A program made the position numbers and the translations under genes. Shown here one piece after another: positions 1 to 6,358 of a DNA stretch of 9,028 bases (its first letter is position 1; every line of letters starts with the position of its first letter). The stretch is from JBKHBQ01 sp046542305 (lineage in GTDB: Bacteria > Bacteroidota > Bacteroidia > Bacteroidales > 4484-276): positions 1 through 9,028 of the forward strand of contig JBKHBQ010000159.1 in the NCBI GenBank assembly GCA_046542305.1. Reading direction: 5' to 3'. The notes below the pieces were generated by a model. It was not told where the DNA came from. It saw only the letters and a program-made list of their open reading frames with translations, and made no database searches.

Positions 1-666
1 ATGCGGTTTATGGCCATCAATAGTAAAAAGCAGGCCATCCGTGCCCGCAATGTAGGGATTGTCTGGACGTTGATTGCCTATGTGGGTGCATTGATGATCG
101 GCTGGATCGGTATCGCCATGTTTGGCCCCGACGGGCTGGAGGACCGTGAATACGTGATGCCGGCGGTGATCCTGGAAATTTTCCCTCCGGCCATCGCTGC
201 CGTACTTATTACCGGAGCCATTGCCGCAATGATCTCAACGGCCGACTCCCTGCTGATCCTTTCGGCCACCGAATTATCAGAAAATCTTATCCGCCCTGCC
301 ATGCGGGCCGATTACAAGCAGACCGACAGCCTGAAGCGATCGCGCCTTGTCACTGCATTGCTCGCCGTTATTGCCCTGGCGCTGGCATATATTTCGCCCT
401 CCGACCTGATCTTTACCCTCGTCAGTTATGTATGGGCCGGCATCGGAGGTACTTTTTCAGTGGTCATCCTGCTTTCGCTGTTCTGGAAAAAATATCACGG
501 CAGGGCGGTGCTGGCTACCATCATCAGCGGGCTTCTGTTTACCATCATCTGGATTAGCACAGGAATGGATCAGGAGATCACATCAAGACTGCTTACCTTC
601 TTTGTAGCACTTTTTATCGCGGTAATTTTCACCCACCTTGTTCCCAAAAAGCAGGTGACGGCTTAA
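1..666 (+). CDS. Sodium/solute symporter (SSS family), C-terminal part
   Basis: This is the C-terminal 221 residues of an inner-membrane Na+-coupled symporter of the SSS (PutP/SGLT-like) family, which imports small solutes such as amino acids, sugars or carboxylates. The ATG at base 1 is probably internal, because family members are usually about 450-600 residues and the visible part starts in a conserved inner loop. The key motif is MISTADS at residues 77-83; its Ser/Thr pair corresponds to the Na+-site Ser-Thr of PutP. About six hydrophobic helices are visible: near 19-41, 53-80, 115-131, 136-161, 168-187 and 196-213. A charged loop lies at 101-115 and the tail is short and basic. The substrate cannot be told from this part. 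The stop codon overlaps the end of the convergent dipeptidase gene. Family assignment is firm; substrate is unknown. Confidence 0.9.
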   Translation: MRFMAINSKKQAIRARNVGIVWTLIAYVGALMIGWIGIAMFGPDGLEDREYVMPAVILEIFPPAIAAVLITGAIAAMISTADSLLILSATELSENLIRPAMRADYKQTDSLKRSRLVTALLAVIALALAYISPSDLIFTLVSYVWAGIGGTFSVVILLSLFWKKYHGRAVLATIISGLLFTIIWISTGMDQEITSRLLTFFVALFIAVIFTHLVPKKQVTA

Positions 667-1385
667 TTGTGGATGCGATCCAGTTCCTCGAAAGAGAGAT
701 CGAGTAATTCGTAATTTTCCCATCCGGTAAAATCAAAGTGCCACCATTCGTAGGGGTAGGTAGTGAAACCGTTTGCTGTCATTACATCCATGAGGATTTG
801 CCTGTTGGCGATGATGGTGTCGGGGAGTTGCATATAAGCGGGGGCGGCTTTTTCAGAAAAATCGTCGAAGGGTGTCGGCATTTCCAGTTCCCGTTGCGTT
901 TTCAGATCGATCAGCGTCACATCCACCGCACAGCCCCTGTTATGGCGAGAACCGTGCCAGGGTGCGGCCACAAAATTGGTATCGGGATAAACTTCATAGA
1001 ATTTCACTGTTGCTGCATAGGGGCGGTATGCATCGAAAACTTTCAGTGCGAGGCCGCGGCTGCTCAACTGCGCCTGGATTTTTTCCAGGGCTTCCGCCAC
1101 GGGCTTTCGGGCAAATGCCCTTGGGGAGTTGTAGATCTGCTGCCCGATGAAATTATTGGTCGTCGCATAGCGGATATCCAGTGCCATTCCGGGAATAACA
1201 TCCTCCAGATCAACCAGTTTCTTATCCGGATTTTCCGTAATCAATTGACGGTAATGGTTCGGATCCGATACCACATCGAGTCCGTAGGAATTGGAAGTTT
1301 CGGAATTTTGCGAACACGAAGCCGCAATCAGCCAGCTTACAAACAGCAGAGCGGCGACCGGTAAATGGTGTCTGGTTTTATTCAT
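663..1385 (-). CDS. D-alanyl-D-alanine dipeptidase, VanX/DdpX-like lipoprotein (peptidase M15D)
   Basis: Zinc dipeptidase of the VanX family, 240 residues, predicted to hydrolyse D-Ala-D-Ala released during peptidoglycan turnover. Active-site features are complete: DAYRP (118-122, with Arg121 equivalent to the transition-state Arg of VanX), SRHNRGCAVD (146-155, Zn ligands His148 and Asp155) and EWWHFD (213-218, catalytic Glu213 and Zn ligand His216). The N-terminus has a basic start, a hydrophobic stretch and a plausible lipobox AASC with Cys24, so the enzyme is probably a periplasm-facing lipoprotein; the lipobox is not ideal because -3 is Ala. I chose the ATG at 1385, because the upstream TTG (1415) would add 10 residues before the signal peptide and overlaps a good -7 box. 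There is no vanA/vanH or vanR/vanS context, so a recycling or nutritional role is likelier than glycopeptide resistance. Confidence 0.9.
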   Translation of the reverse strand: MNKTRHHLPVAALLFVSWLIAASCSQNSETSNSYGLDVVSDPNHYRQLITENPDKKLVDLEDVIPGMALDIRYATTNNFIGQQIYNSPRAFARKPVAEALEKIQAQLSSRGLALKVFDAYRPYAATVKFYEVYPDTNFVAAPWHGSRHNRGCAVDVTLIDLKTQRELEMPTPFDDFSEKAAPAYMQLPDTIIANRQILMDVMTANGFTTYPYEWWHFDFTGWENYELLDLSFEELDRIHN

Positions 1386-1412
1386 ATTGCTGAATTTTTG
1401 TTTGATCACATG

Positions 1413-1420
1413 CAAAAGTA
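1413..1420 (-). promoter_or_regulatory. Putative Bacteroidota -7 box for the dipeptidase gene
   Basis: On the minus strand this reads TACTTTTG, a full match to the TAnnTTTG -7 element of the Bacteroidota primary sigma factor. It lies 28 nt upstream of the chosen ATG, giving a leader of roughly 20 nt. I see no clear TTTG -33 element about 19-20 nt further upstream, so the promoter is only partly supported. Confidence 0.4.
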
Positions 1421-1502
1421 TAAAATATATTTTCCCCTTTCCCTGCCGGCATCCATTGATAATTTTTATCTTTACTGAATCAATATACTAAAAACAATCA
1501 GT

Positions 1503-3719
1503 ATGAAAAAAAATCTGCTACTACTTTGTTTGTTTCCGCTGACTTTCCTCCATGCGCAGGAATTTCCCATTGCAACGGGCAACTATAGCCAATCCTATCC
1601 TTCGGCGGCATTTGCCAACGACATGTACTTTAATGTTTTTTTGGATAAAAGCACCGGTTCTTCGGCATACGGTTTCCACGGAAAATTTGTTGCACCGGAT
1701 GGTACGGTGCAGGGCGGCGAACCGGAGGTGGTACCGCCAATCTCCAGCCTTTCATTTATGCACGAGATCATCTGGGGCGAAACCAATTATATTTTCGCCT
1801 GGTCGCGGGGCAGGACATCGGGGTGGACTCGGGATGCATATATCCAGATGGTGAATACCGATGGATCTCCGCAGGGAGCAATGCAGCGTGTGTCTATCGG
1901 AAACAGCGAATCGGCCAGCTTTGTGGAAGTGGCTTTCGACGGTGAAAATTTTCTGGTGGTGTGGCAGGAAGGAATGCCCAACAACGGTTCGATGATCAAT
2001 GCCCAGTTTGTGAGCCAGGAAGGTCAATTGGTGGGAAGCAATTTCAGCATACGTCCTGAGAGCCTTGCTGCTTCTGTGGATCAGATTTATCCCGATGTAG
2101 AATTCGACGGTGAAAAATACCTGGTGGTGTGGGATGACAACCGTAACGGCAACCGTGATATTTTCGGGCAGTTTGTGGATACGGATGGAAATTTTGCAGG
2201 GGATGATTTTGCCATCTGCACGCACACGGCAGATCAGTTGCTGGTACAGCTTGCATGTGGCGGGGATAATTTCTATGCAGTTTGGGGTGATGAACGCTTG
2301 AGTAGCAACGACAAAGGGATTTTCGGTCAGTTGATCGGGCTTGACGGAACGTTGATAGGTGATAACCTTTCCATCAGTCCGCCCGCGAATTCTGAAGGCC
2401 GTACCTGGCCCGATGTGGCCGCAAGCAACAACGAATACCTGGTGGTGTGGGATCAGGAGTGGCTTGAATACAAGACCCAACACGACAGCCGTGGAGATCT
2501 TGAATCTTTGAAATATGAAGCCGCAGGCGTATCACAGCCTAAACCGACAGTATGGTACGACATCTATGCCCGCAAGATCACCTTTTCTGGAGAATACGGC
2601 TCGGATGAAATGGCTGTTTGTACGGCTGATTTTCACCAGCAGGATTGTGATGTGGCTTCCGATGGCTCAGATTTTTTGGTTTCGTGGAGTGATTCGAGAA
2701 ACAACAACCAATATTACGACATTTACGGATATATCGTCGAAGGTAGTGCCGTGCCGCTGATGCCCGAACTATTTCCCGATGAAATTGAATTCATCAGTCT
2801 GCATCAGATACTGGAAGGCGGTGAGGAATTCGCTGTGATCAACCCCAACGATTTTGAGATTGCCATCGACAGCATTTGGTTTGTCGAAGATGTAAACCGA
2901 GTATGGTACATTCCCGGCGAACCTCCCCAATTTCCGGTAATAATCCCGGCCAACGATCAGGTGCAATTTACCGTTAACCTGCTTTTGCCCGGCGGCAAGC
3001 ATTCTCCCCGCAGTTTTGCCACCGATACGCTGATTGTAGAATCAATGGGCGGCCAGAAGGATCTGTTGCTAAAGATCGATGAAGCCGTGATTGATAGCAT
3101 CTACACAAGCAAATTGGACTTCACGATCGATTCGGTGTTTTTTCAAACTGCCGGTCAGGCGATTTTGGGCGACACCATTGGATTGATCAACAGGCACCTT
3201 CCACAGATATATATTGCAGATGTCTACACTACCGGCAATCCATGGATGATAGAGCCGGAATATCCACTGCCTTTTGCCATCTTTTATGAGGATACCCTCA
3301 ACTTTCATCTTTACTATACAGTACCCATAAAGCCTTCTTTTTCAGATGAAATATTAATGGATACGCTGTGGTTTCAATCTTACGAGTCGCTGAAATACTG
3401 GTTCCCGATTTACTATTATGCCGAAATCATCGACACCCTCTGGTTATCAGCGCCTGAACCAGCGAATAAGTCACAGGTGAATATGCATCCAAATCCTGCG
3501 TCAGATAAGGTTTACATAACCTCTGGCGAGGACTTTTCATCTGTAGAAGCAATTGAAATTACGGACCTTAACGGCAACATATTAAAGAAGCTACGCGCTG
3601 AAGAATTTCTGCATACCGCAGGCGGTATAATGATTGAATTGCAATTGCCGGCAGGGGTTTATTTTATCAGAATTAGCTTTCCGGATGAGGTGACTATCCG
3701 TAAACTGCTGATTCACTAA
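1503..3719 (+). CDS. Secreted propeller-like repeat protein with T9SS type A sorting domain
   Basis: A 738-residue exported protein of unknown function. Residues 1-18 form a clear signal peptide, probably cleaved after Ala18 before Gln-Glu. Residues about 32-412 contain seven degenerate repeats built on a core like FDGENFLVVWQE: near 37, 92, 145, 201, 252, 307 and 386. Several are followed by a D-R-N...DIFGQ/DIYG strand and a D-G turn, which fits a seven-bladed beta-propeller. Residues about 420-650 look like one or two beta-sandwich domains; no enzyme motif was found. The last ~75 residues, from MHPNPASDKV (661-670) through ITDLNGN and LPAGVYFIRI to the basic KLLIH end, are a type A T9SS C-terminal sorting domain, so the protein should cross the outer membrane and be released or surface-anchored. 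The start at 1503 has no Shine-Dalgarno sequence. Secretion route is confident; role is unknown, with adhesion or polymer binding possible. Confidence 0.88.
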   Translation: MKKNLLLLCLFPLTFLHAQEFPIATGNYSQSYPSAAFANDMYFNVFLDKSTGSSAYGFHGKFVAPDGTVQGGEPEVVPPISSLSFMHEIIWGETNYIFAWSRGRTSGWTRDAYIQMVNTDGSPQGAMQRVSIGNSESASFVEVAFDGENFLVVWQEGMPNNGSMINAQFVSQEGQLVGSNFSIRPESLAASVDQIYPDVEFDGEKYLVVWDDNRNGNRDIFGQFVDTDGNFAGDDFAICTHTADQLLVQLACGGDNFYAVWGDERLSSNDKGIFGQLIGLDGTLIGDNLSISPPANSEGRTWPDVAASNNEYLVVWDQEWLEYKTQHDSRGDLESLKYEAAGVSQPKPTVWYDIYARKITFSGEYGSDEMAVCTADFHQQDCDVASDGSDFLVSWSDSRNNNQYYDIYGYIVEGSAVPLMPELFPDEIEFISLHQILEGGEEFAVINPNDFEIAIDSIWFVEDVNRVWYIPGEPPQFPVIIPANDQVQFTVNLLLPGGKHSPRSFATDTLIVESMGGQKDLLLKIDEAVIDSIYTSKLDFTIDSVFFQTAGQAILGDTIGLINRHLPQIYIADVYTTGNPWMIEPEYPLPFAIFYEDTLNFHLYYTVPIKPSFSDEILMDTLWFQSYESLKYWFPIYYYAEIIDTLWLSAPEPANKSQVNMHPNPASDKVYITSGEDFSSVEAIEITDLNGNILKKLRAEEFLHTAGGIMIELQLPAGVYFIRISFPDEVTIRKLLIH

Positions 3720-3737
3720 TTGTAAATTTTAAGGCAT

Positions 3738-3776
3738 AAAAAAACGGCTGACCTGTTTAGGATCAGCCGTTTTCTA
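3738..3776. terminator. Bidirectional intrinsic terminator
   Basis: An 11-bp perfect stem pairs AAAACGGCTGA (3741-3751) with TCAGCCGTTTT (3763-3773). CCT/AGG inside the loop can extend it by 3 bp around one bulged A. A-rich bases on the left and T-rich bases on the right give a U-run in both directions. It sits between the stops of two convergent genes (3719 and 3791) and can end both. Confidence 0.88.
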
Positions 3777-3790
3777 TTTCAAAAATGAAA

Positions 3791-4231
3791 TTAGGCGTTC
3801 ATGTATTCGAACTGGTTGGTTTCAGGATTCTTTTCCCGCTTCAACACACCCTCTTTGGCAAGCTTGGCAAGCGTTCCCGAGAGGTCGGTGCTTTTATATT
3901 CGTAATTATACATTTTCATGCAATAATCTACTACGTCACCAATAGTGCGTTTATCAGAAAAATAGTTCTTATCAACCAATGTGTTCAGAATTACACTTGG
4001 TCCGGGTCTGTTGGAAACCCTTCGTTTGGTTACTTTACGTTCGGCTGTTTTTTCTTTGGGAGGTCTGCCCGGCCTTCTGGGTTTGGTTTCAGCAGCAGCC
4101 GTTTCAGTTTCCATAGAATTGCCAAATAACAATTCAACTAATTTAACCTGAACAGCTTCAGATTTGAAATCGTTCAAAACTTCAGCCAGTTCTTTCAGTT
4201 GCTCTTTCGATTTCTTGAAGTCTTTAATCAT
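3791..4231 (-). CDS. AT-hook protein with C-terminal winged-helix-like domain
   Basis: A 146-residue basic, probably DNA-binding protein that I do not recognise by name. Residues 1-38 are predicted helical and charged (KEQLKELAEVLNDFKSEA), possibly a coiled coil for dimerisation. Residues 52-61 (RRPGRPPKEK) are a textbook AT-hook with the GRP core, which binds the minor groove of AT-rich DNA, followed by a basic linker to about 75. Residues 78-146 look like a small winged helix, with helices around 79-88, 95-107 and 114-127, then a KEGVLKREKNP...FEY turn resembling a wing. The ATG at 4231 follows an AAAAGGAA stretch about 10 nt upstream. It faces away from the sigma-factor operon and is separated from it by about 400 bp. 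It could be a nucleoid-associated protein or a specific regulator; no target can be named. Confidence 0.75.
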   Translation of the reverse strand: MIKDFKKSKEQLKELAEVLNDFKSEAVQVKLVELLFGNSMETETAAAETKPRRPGRPPKEKTAERKVTKRRVSNRPGPSVILNTLVDKNYFSDKRTIGDVVDYCMKMYNYEYKSTDLSGTLAKLAKEGVLKREKNPETNQFEYMNA

Positions 4232-4299
4232 AGTATTAGATTCCTTTTGTAATTAGTGAAAATTAGTACAATAACTGTCTTGAAAATTTGCCCCCGTTA

Positions 4300-4312
4300 T
4301 TGCAAGTTGCAA
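4300..4312. repeat. Tandem TTGCAA palindromes at the AT-hook promoter
   Basis: Two copies of the self-complementary hexamer TTGCAA (4300-4305 and 4307-4312) are separated by one G and overlap the -7 box and predicted start point. A third copy lies at 4361-4366, upstream of the -33 element. Their placement would suit an operator, but short AT-rich palindromes can arise by chance. Confidence 0.35.
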
Positions 4313-4341
4313 ATATAAGACGATATTTATAATTAAACAAA
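4310..4341 (-). promoter_or_regulatory. Putative primary-sigma promoter of the AT-hook gene
   Basis: On the minus strand a TTTG -33 element (4341-4338) and a TATATTTG -7 element (4317-4310) are separated by 20 nt, close to the Bacteroidota consensus TTTG, about 19 nt, TAnnTTTG. Transcription would start near 4303, giving a leader of about 70 nt before the ATG at 4231. Confidence 0.6.
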
Positions 4342-4507
4342 AAAAAACCGATTTATTTTGTTGCAAATCATGAGGTGGTACAGCCCGTCTATACCAAAGC
4401 TGCACAGATTAGGCCTCTCGCATATTTCTACACGTATGAACAACAGCAACTTGTTAGAATTTGTAAGAAACAACAAGCGGTATATACACCTCATGACCTG
4501 TTTTGAT
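4340..4507 (-). ncRNA. Candidate structured leader or small RNA
   Basis: This is the gene-poor stretch between the AT-hook gene and the sigma-factor operon. A perfect 10-bp inverted repeat, TCATGAGGTG (4368-4377) and CACCTCATGA (4487-4496), could close a stem around about 110 nt. Inside are two smaller hairpins: 4378-4384 with 4399-4405 (7 bp, one mismatch) and 4450-4455 with 4472-4477 (6 bp). On the minus strand an ECF-like promoter lies just upstream, so the 5' arm would begin about 10 nt into the transcript. A T9 run (4347-4339) follows the 3' arm after about 20 nt. That order suggests a minus-strand RNA of about 165 nt, or a structured leader of the AT-hook mRNA. I cannot assign a known RNA family, and the 20-nt gap makes the T-run a non-canonical terminator. 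The inverted repeat is real; the RNA is inferred. Confidence 0.3.
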
Positions 4508-4513
4508 GCTGTT

Positions 4514-4539
4514 AACGGATTGCCTGAAGTACAGTTACA
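4514..4539 (-). promoter_or_regulatory. Leftward ECF-like promoter
   Basis: On the minus strand, TGTAAC (4539-4534), a 16-nt spacer, then CGTT (4517-4514). These are the same elements and spacing as the promoter in front of the sigma-factor gene, and both have a CAAT next to the -10. Predicted start is near 4507, about 275 nt upstream of the AT-hook gene. The spacing match is exact; use by the neighbouring sigma factor is inferred. Confidence 0.45.
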
Positions 4540-4564
4540 CTGTGAGTTGTTTTTTAAACTGGCC

Positions 4565-4590
4565 TGTAACTTTTGTCCTGTTCAATCGTT
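4565..4590 (+). promoter_or_regulatory. ECF-like, probably autoregulated promoter of the sigma-factor operon
   Basis: TGTAAC (4565-4570), a 16-nt spacer, then CGTT (4587-4590). The AAC core of the -35 element and the CGTC/CGTT-type -10 at 16-17 nt are typical of ECF sigma-dependent promoters, which often precede the sigma gene itself. The predicted start near 4597 gives a leader of about 30 nt before the ATG at 4628. An imperfect TAACTTTTG primary-sigma element overlaps the same bases, so housekeeping transcription is an alternative. Confidence 0.55.
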
Positions 4591-4604
4591 TTAGGAGTAA
4601 ATTT

Positions 4605-4619
4605 ATGGAAATGATTTAG
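4605..4619 (+). CDS. Possible four-codon leader ORF (MEMI) before the sigma-factor gene
   Basis: ATG GAA ATG ATT TAG is preceded by AGGAG (4593-4597) at an ideal 7-nt spacing, whereas the sigma-factor ATG, 8 nt after this stop and in another frame, has no Shine-Dalgarno sequence of its own. A ribosome ending here could re-initiate at 4628. It may be incidental: this phylum relies little on Shine-Dalgarno pairing and the ORF is tiny. Confidence 0.25.
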   Translation: MEMI

Positions 4620-4627
4620 CCGAATCG

Positions 4628-5113
4628 ATGACGGTTGCCGAATATAATAAATGTGTTGATCTGTATGCTGACGGGGTATTCCGGTTCATCCTCAAAAATA
4701 TCGGGGATGAAGAGCCGGCCAGGGATGTTGTGCAGGAGTCGTTTGTAAAACTCTGGGATAAGCGGCAACATGTTGAATATGGAAAATCAAAGACTTATCT
4801 TTTCACCACGGCTTATCATACCATGATCGATATGATCAGAAAAGAAAAACATACCACGCCGTACCGCGATCAGCACCAGGATAAACTGGCGGTGAACAAC
4901 GAATTTTCGGATTTGGCGGAAATCATAGAAGAAGCCGTCTCGCGGTTGCCCGAAATACAGCGGACCGTGGTGATGTTAAGAGATTATGAAGGCTATTCCT
5001 ACAAGGAAATCGGCGAAATCACCAACCTGAACGAATCGCAGGTGAAAGTATATATTTACCGGGCACGCATGGCTTTGAAGCAATACCTGGTTAGCATGGA
5101 TAAAGTGGTTTAG
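4628..5113 (+). CDS. ECF-type RNA polymerase sigma factor
   Basis: A 161-residue group IV (extracytoplasmic function) sigma factor that directs RNA polymerase to a stress or envelope-signal regulon. Sigma region 2 covers about residues 8-73, with ARDVVQESFVKLW (31-43) as the core-binding helix. Sigma region 4 covers about 97-153, with LPEIQRTVVMLRDYEGYSYK followed by the HTH EIGEITNLNESQVKVYIYRA. There is no region 1.1 or 3 and no C-terminal extension; the protein is slightly short for ECF factors (about 170-200) but both domains look complete. ATG 4628 is the only usual start before an in-frame stop at 4598-4600. The stop is 4 bp before the anti-sigma gene, so the two are co-transcribed and probably translationally coupled. 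The upstream ECF-like promoter suggests self-activation. The activating signal is unknown. Confidence 0.92.
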   Translation: MTVAEYNKCVDLYADGVFRFILKNIGDEEPARDVVQESFVKLWDKRQHVEYGKSKTYLFTTAYHTMIDMIRKEKHTTPYRDQHQDKLAVNNEFSDLAEIIEEAVSRLPEIQRTVVMLRDYEGYSYKEIGEITNLNESQVKVYIYRARMALKQYLVSMDKVV

Positions 5114-5117
5114 GACA

Positions 5118-6299
5118 ATGAATATCAACAGAAACAATTACGGCGCATTTTTTCTCGACTACTGGGAAAACAACCTGGACCGGCAGGGCAGGGAAGAGCT
5201 TGCTGCGTTTCTGGAACAATATCCTGAGCTGCAGGATGAATTCTTCGATTTTCAGTCGCTGATTGATGCAAAATTGCCCGATGACCGCAAGATTGAATTC
5301 ACCGCTAAACATAGCCTCAGGAAAACCGAAGTTCAGCCGGTTGCGATGATCAATCAGAATAATTATGAAACCTACATTATTGCTTCCCTTGAAGGCGATC
5401 TTTCGGAGGATGAACAGGAGCAGTTTAAAGAATTCTGCAGAATCAATCCGGCGGTCGCATCGGAAATCGGCTATTTCAGAAACACATTTTTAAGGCCTGA
5501 AGCTGCGATTTCTTATGCTGAAAAAAACGCATTAAAAAAAGGCCTGCTGATAAATTTGGCTCCTGCTGGTCGTTGGGCTGCTGCCGCTGCAATAATCCTT
5601 CTGCTTGCAGGTGCCTATTTCTTCTTTGGTCAATTGAACAGACCTCCGGCAGAAATGGAGCTGACTTTCGAAAAACCTGCCATGCCTCAAATCCGGGAGA
5701 TGATGCTTGCCAAAGAACAATCCCTTACACCTGATATTACTGAGGAAGCAGTTTCCAAATCTGATGAGGCTTCGCAAACCTTCCACCGCCCGGCCGGTAA
5801 ACCTGCCACTGAAATTGCACAGCTTCCGGCAGAAAAAGCCAGTGAATCCGTTACACATCCTCCGGTTCTGCCGGCTATCGACGGCATTCATCCCATTGAT
5901 GATCTTTTTGTAATGCAAAATAATCCGGTTGAAAAAACCGATCTTTCTGTTCGCACGGAGGTAAGCGACGCATTTGGCTTTATGCTGATAAGGGATGCGA
6001 TGGAAGTGGATATTGCAGAAGATGAAAAGGAGAAAAGCCTGGTGGGAAAGGTGCTTGCCAACCTGTTCAATAAAGCGCTGGGACTGGACGGGGAATCTGA
6101 AGCTGAAAGCTCTCTTCTGGCGGAGGTTACCCGCAAAGGACGCGAAACTGTGTCTGAAGTATCCGGCGGGGTTCCTTTCTTTAAAAGAACCGAAGAGAAC
6201 GGTCAACTGAAAACCATCTTTGGCATCAACGAGAATTTCAACATCAGGCGCAGCACTCCTGCCCGTCAGGAGGATGATAGCCGCAAACTGATGCAATAA
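5118..6299 (+). CDS. Membrane anti-sigma factor with duplicated N-terminal domain
   Basis: A 393-residue single-pass membrane protein, predicted to hold the upstream ECF factor inactive at the inner membrane. The cytoplasmic part carries two related helical segments: residues 6-69 and 81-141. Both begin NNY, continue with L-x-E/N-x-x-L-(D/S) and an acidic helix (EELAAFLEQYPELQDEF versus EQEQFKEFCRINPAVASEI), and end K-H/N-S/A-L-R/K-K, which indicates internal duplication. A transmembrane helix spans about 153-172. Residues 177-255 are rich in Pro, Ala, Glu and Lys and probably form a disordered periplasmic linker; 256-393 contain no domain I recognise. There is no H-x3-C-x2-C zinc anti-sigma motif and no FecR-like domain. 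Role is assigned from gene order (4-bp gap after the sigma gene) and topology rather than a named family. Confidence 0.75.
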   Translation: MNINRNNYGAFFLDYWENNLDRQGREELAAFLEQYPELQDEFFDFQSLIDAKLPDDRKIEFTAKHSLRKTEVQPVAMINQNNYETYIIASLEGDLSEDEQEQFKEFCRINPAVASEIGYFRNTFLRPEAAISYAEKNALKKGLLINLAPAGRWAAAAAIILLLAGAYFFFGQLNRPPAEMELTFEKPAMPQIREMMLAKEQSLTPDITEEAVSKSDEASQTFHRPAGKPATEIAQLPAEKASESVTHPPVLPAIDGIHPIDDLFVMQNNPVEKTDLSVRTEVSDAFGFMLIRDAMEVDIAEDEKEKSLVGKVLANLFNKALGLDGESEAESSLLAEVTRKGRETVSEVSGGVPFFKRTEENGQLKTIFGINENFNIRRSTPARQEDDSRKLMQ

Positions 6300-6344
6300 A
6301 AAAAGGCTGATCCCGGTACTAAACCTGAAACAGCCTTCTTTTAA
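6297..6344. terminator. Bidirectional intrinsic terminator
   Basis: AAGGCTG (6303-6309) pairs with CAGCCTT (6331-6337) in a 7-bp stem. An A-run at the left and TCTTTT at the right provide U-tracts for both directions, and GGT/ACC inside the loop could form a small inner stem. It lies between convergent stops at 6299 and 6359 and serves the anti-sigma gene and elbB. Confidence 0.78.
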
Positions 6345-6358
6345 GTCAGTTCCTTTTG

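Noticed and set aside
738..1364. 208-codon open frame on the + strand
   Set aside because: It lies antisense within the VanX-type gene, whose full set of catalytic motifs is on the minus strand; the translation is His/Cys-rich with no domain.
663..1385. Vancomycin-resistance determinant
   Set aside because: The gene is VanX-like, but no ligase, dehydrogenase or two-component regulator is nearby; chromosomal DdpX-type homologues are common without resistance.
1752..2483. 243-codon open frame on the - strand
   Set aside because: Antisense to the repeat region of the T9SS protein; its repeated HHQVF pieces simply mirror the repeated VVW codons of the real gene.
4368..4496. Inverted repeat as ends of a small mobile element (MITE-like) or an integron attC site
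   Set aside because: No target-site duplication flanks the 10-bp arms, and the GTTRRRY/RYYYAAC core of attC is absent.
4358..4594. 78-codon open frame on the + strand in the long intergenic region
   Set aside because: No recognisable domain and no Shine-Dalgarno sequence. It covers the inverted repeat, the leftward promoter and part of the rightward one, so it is better explained as non-coding.
5532..6296. 254-codon open frame on the - strand
   Set aside because: Antisense to the anti-sigma gene; the composition (many Phe, Arg, Cys and His) is typical of a shadow frame and it has no promoter or recognisable domain.
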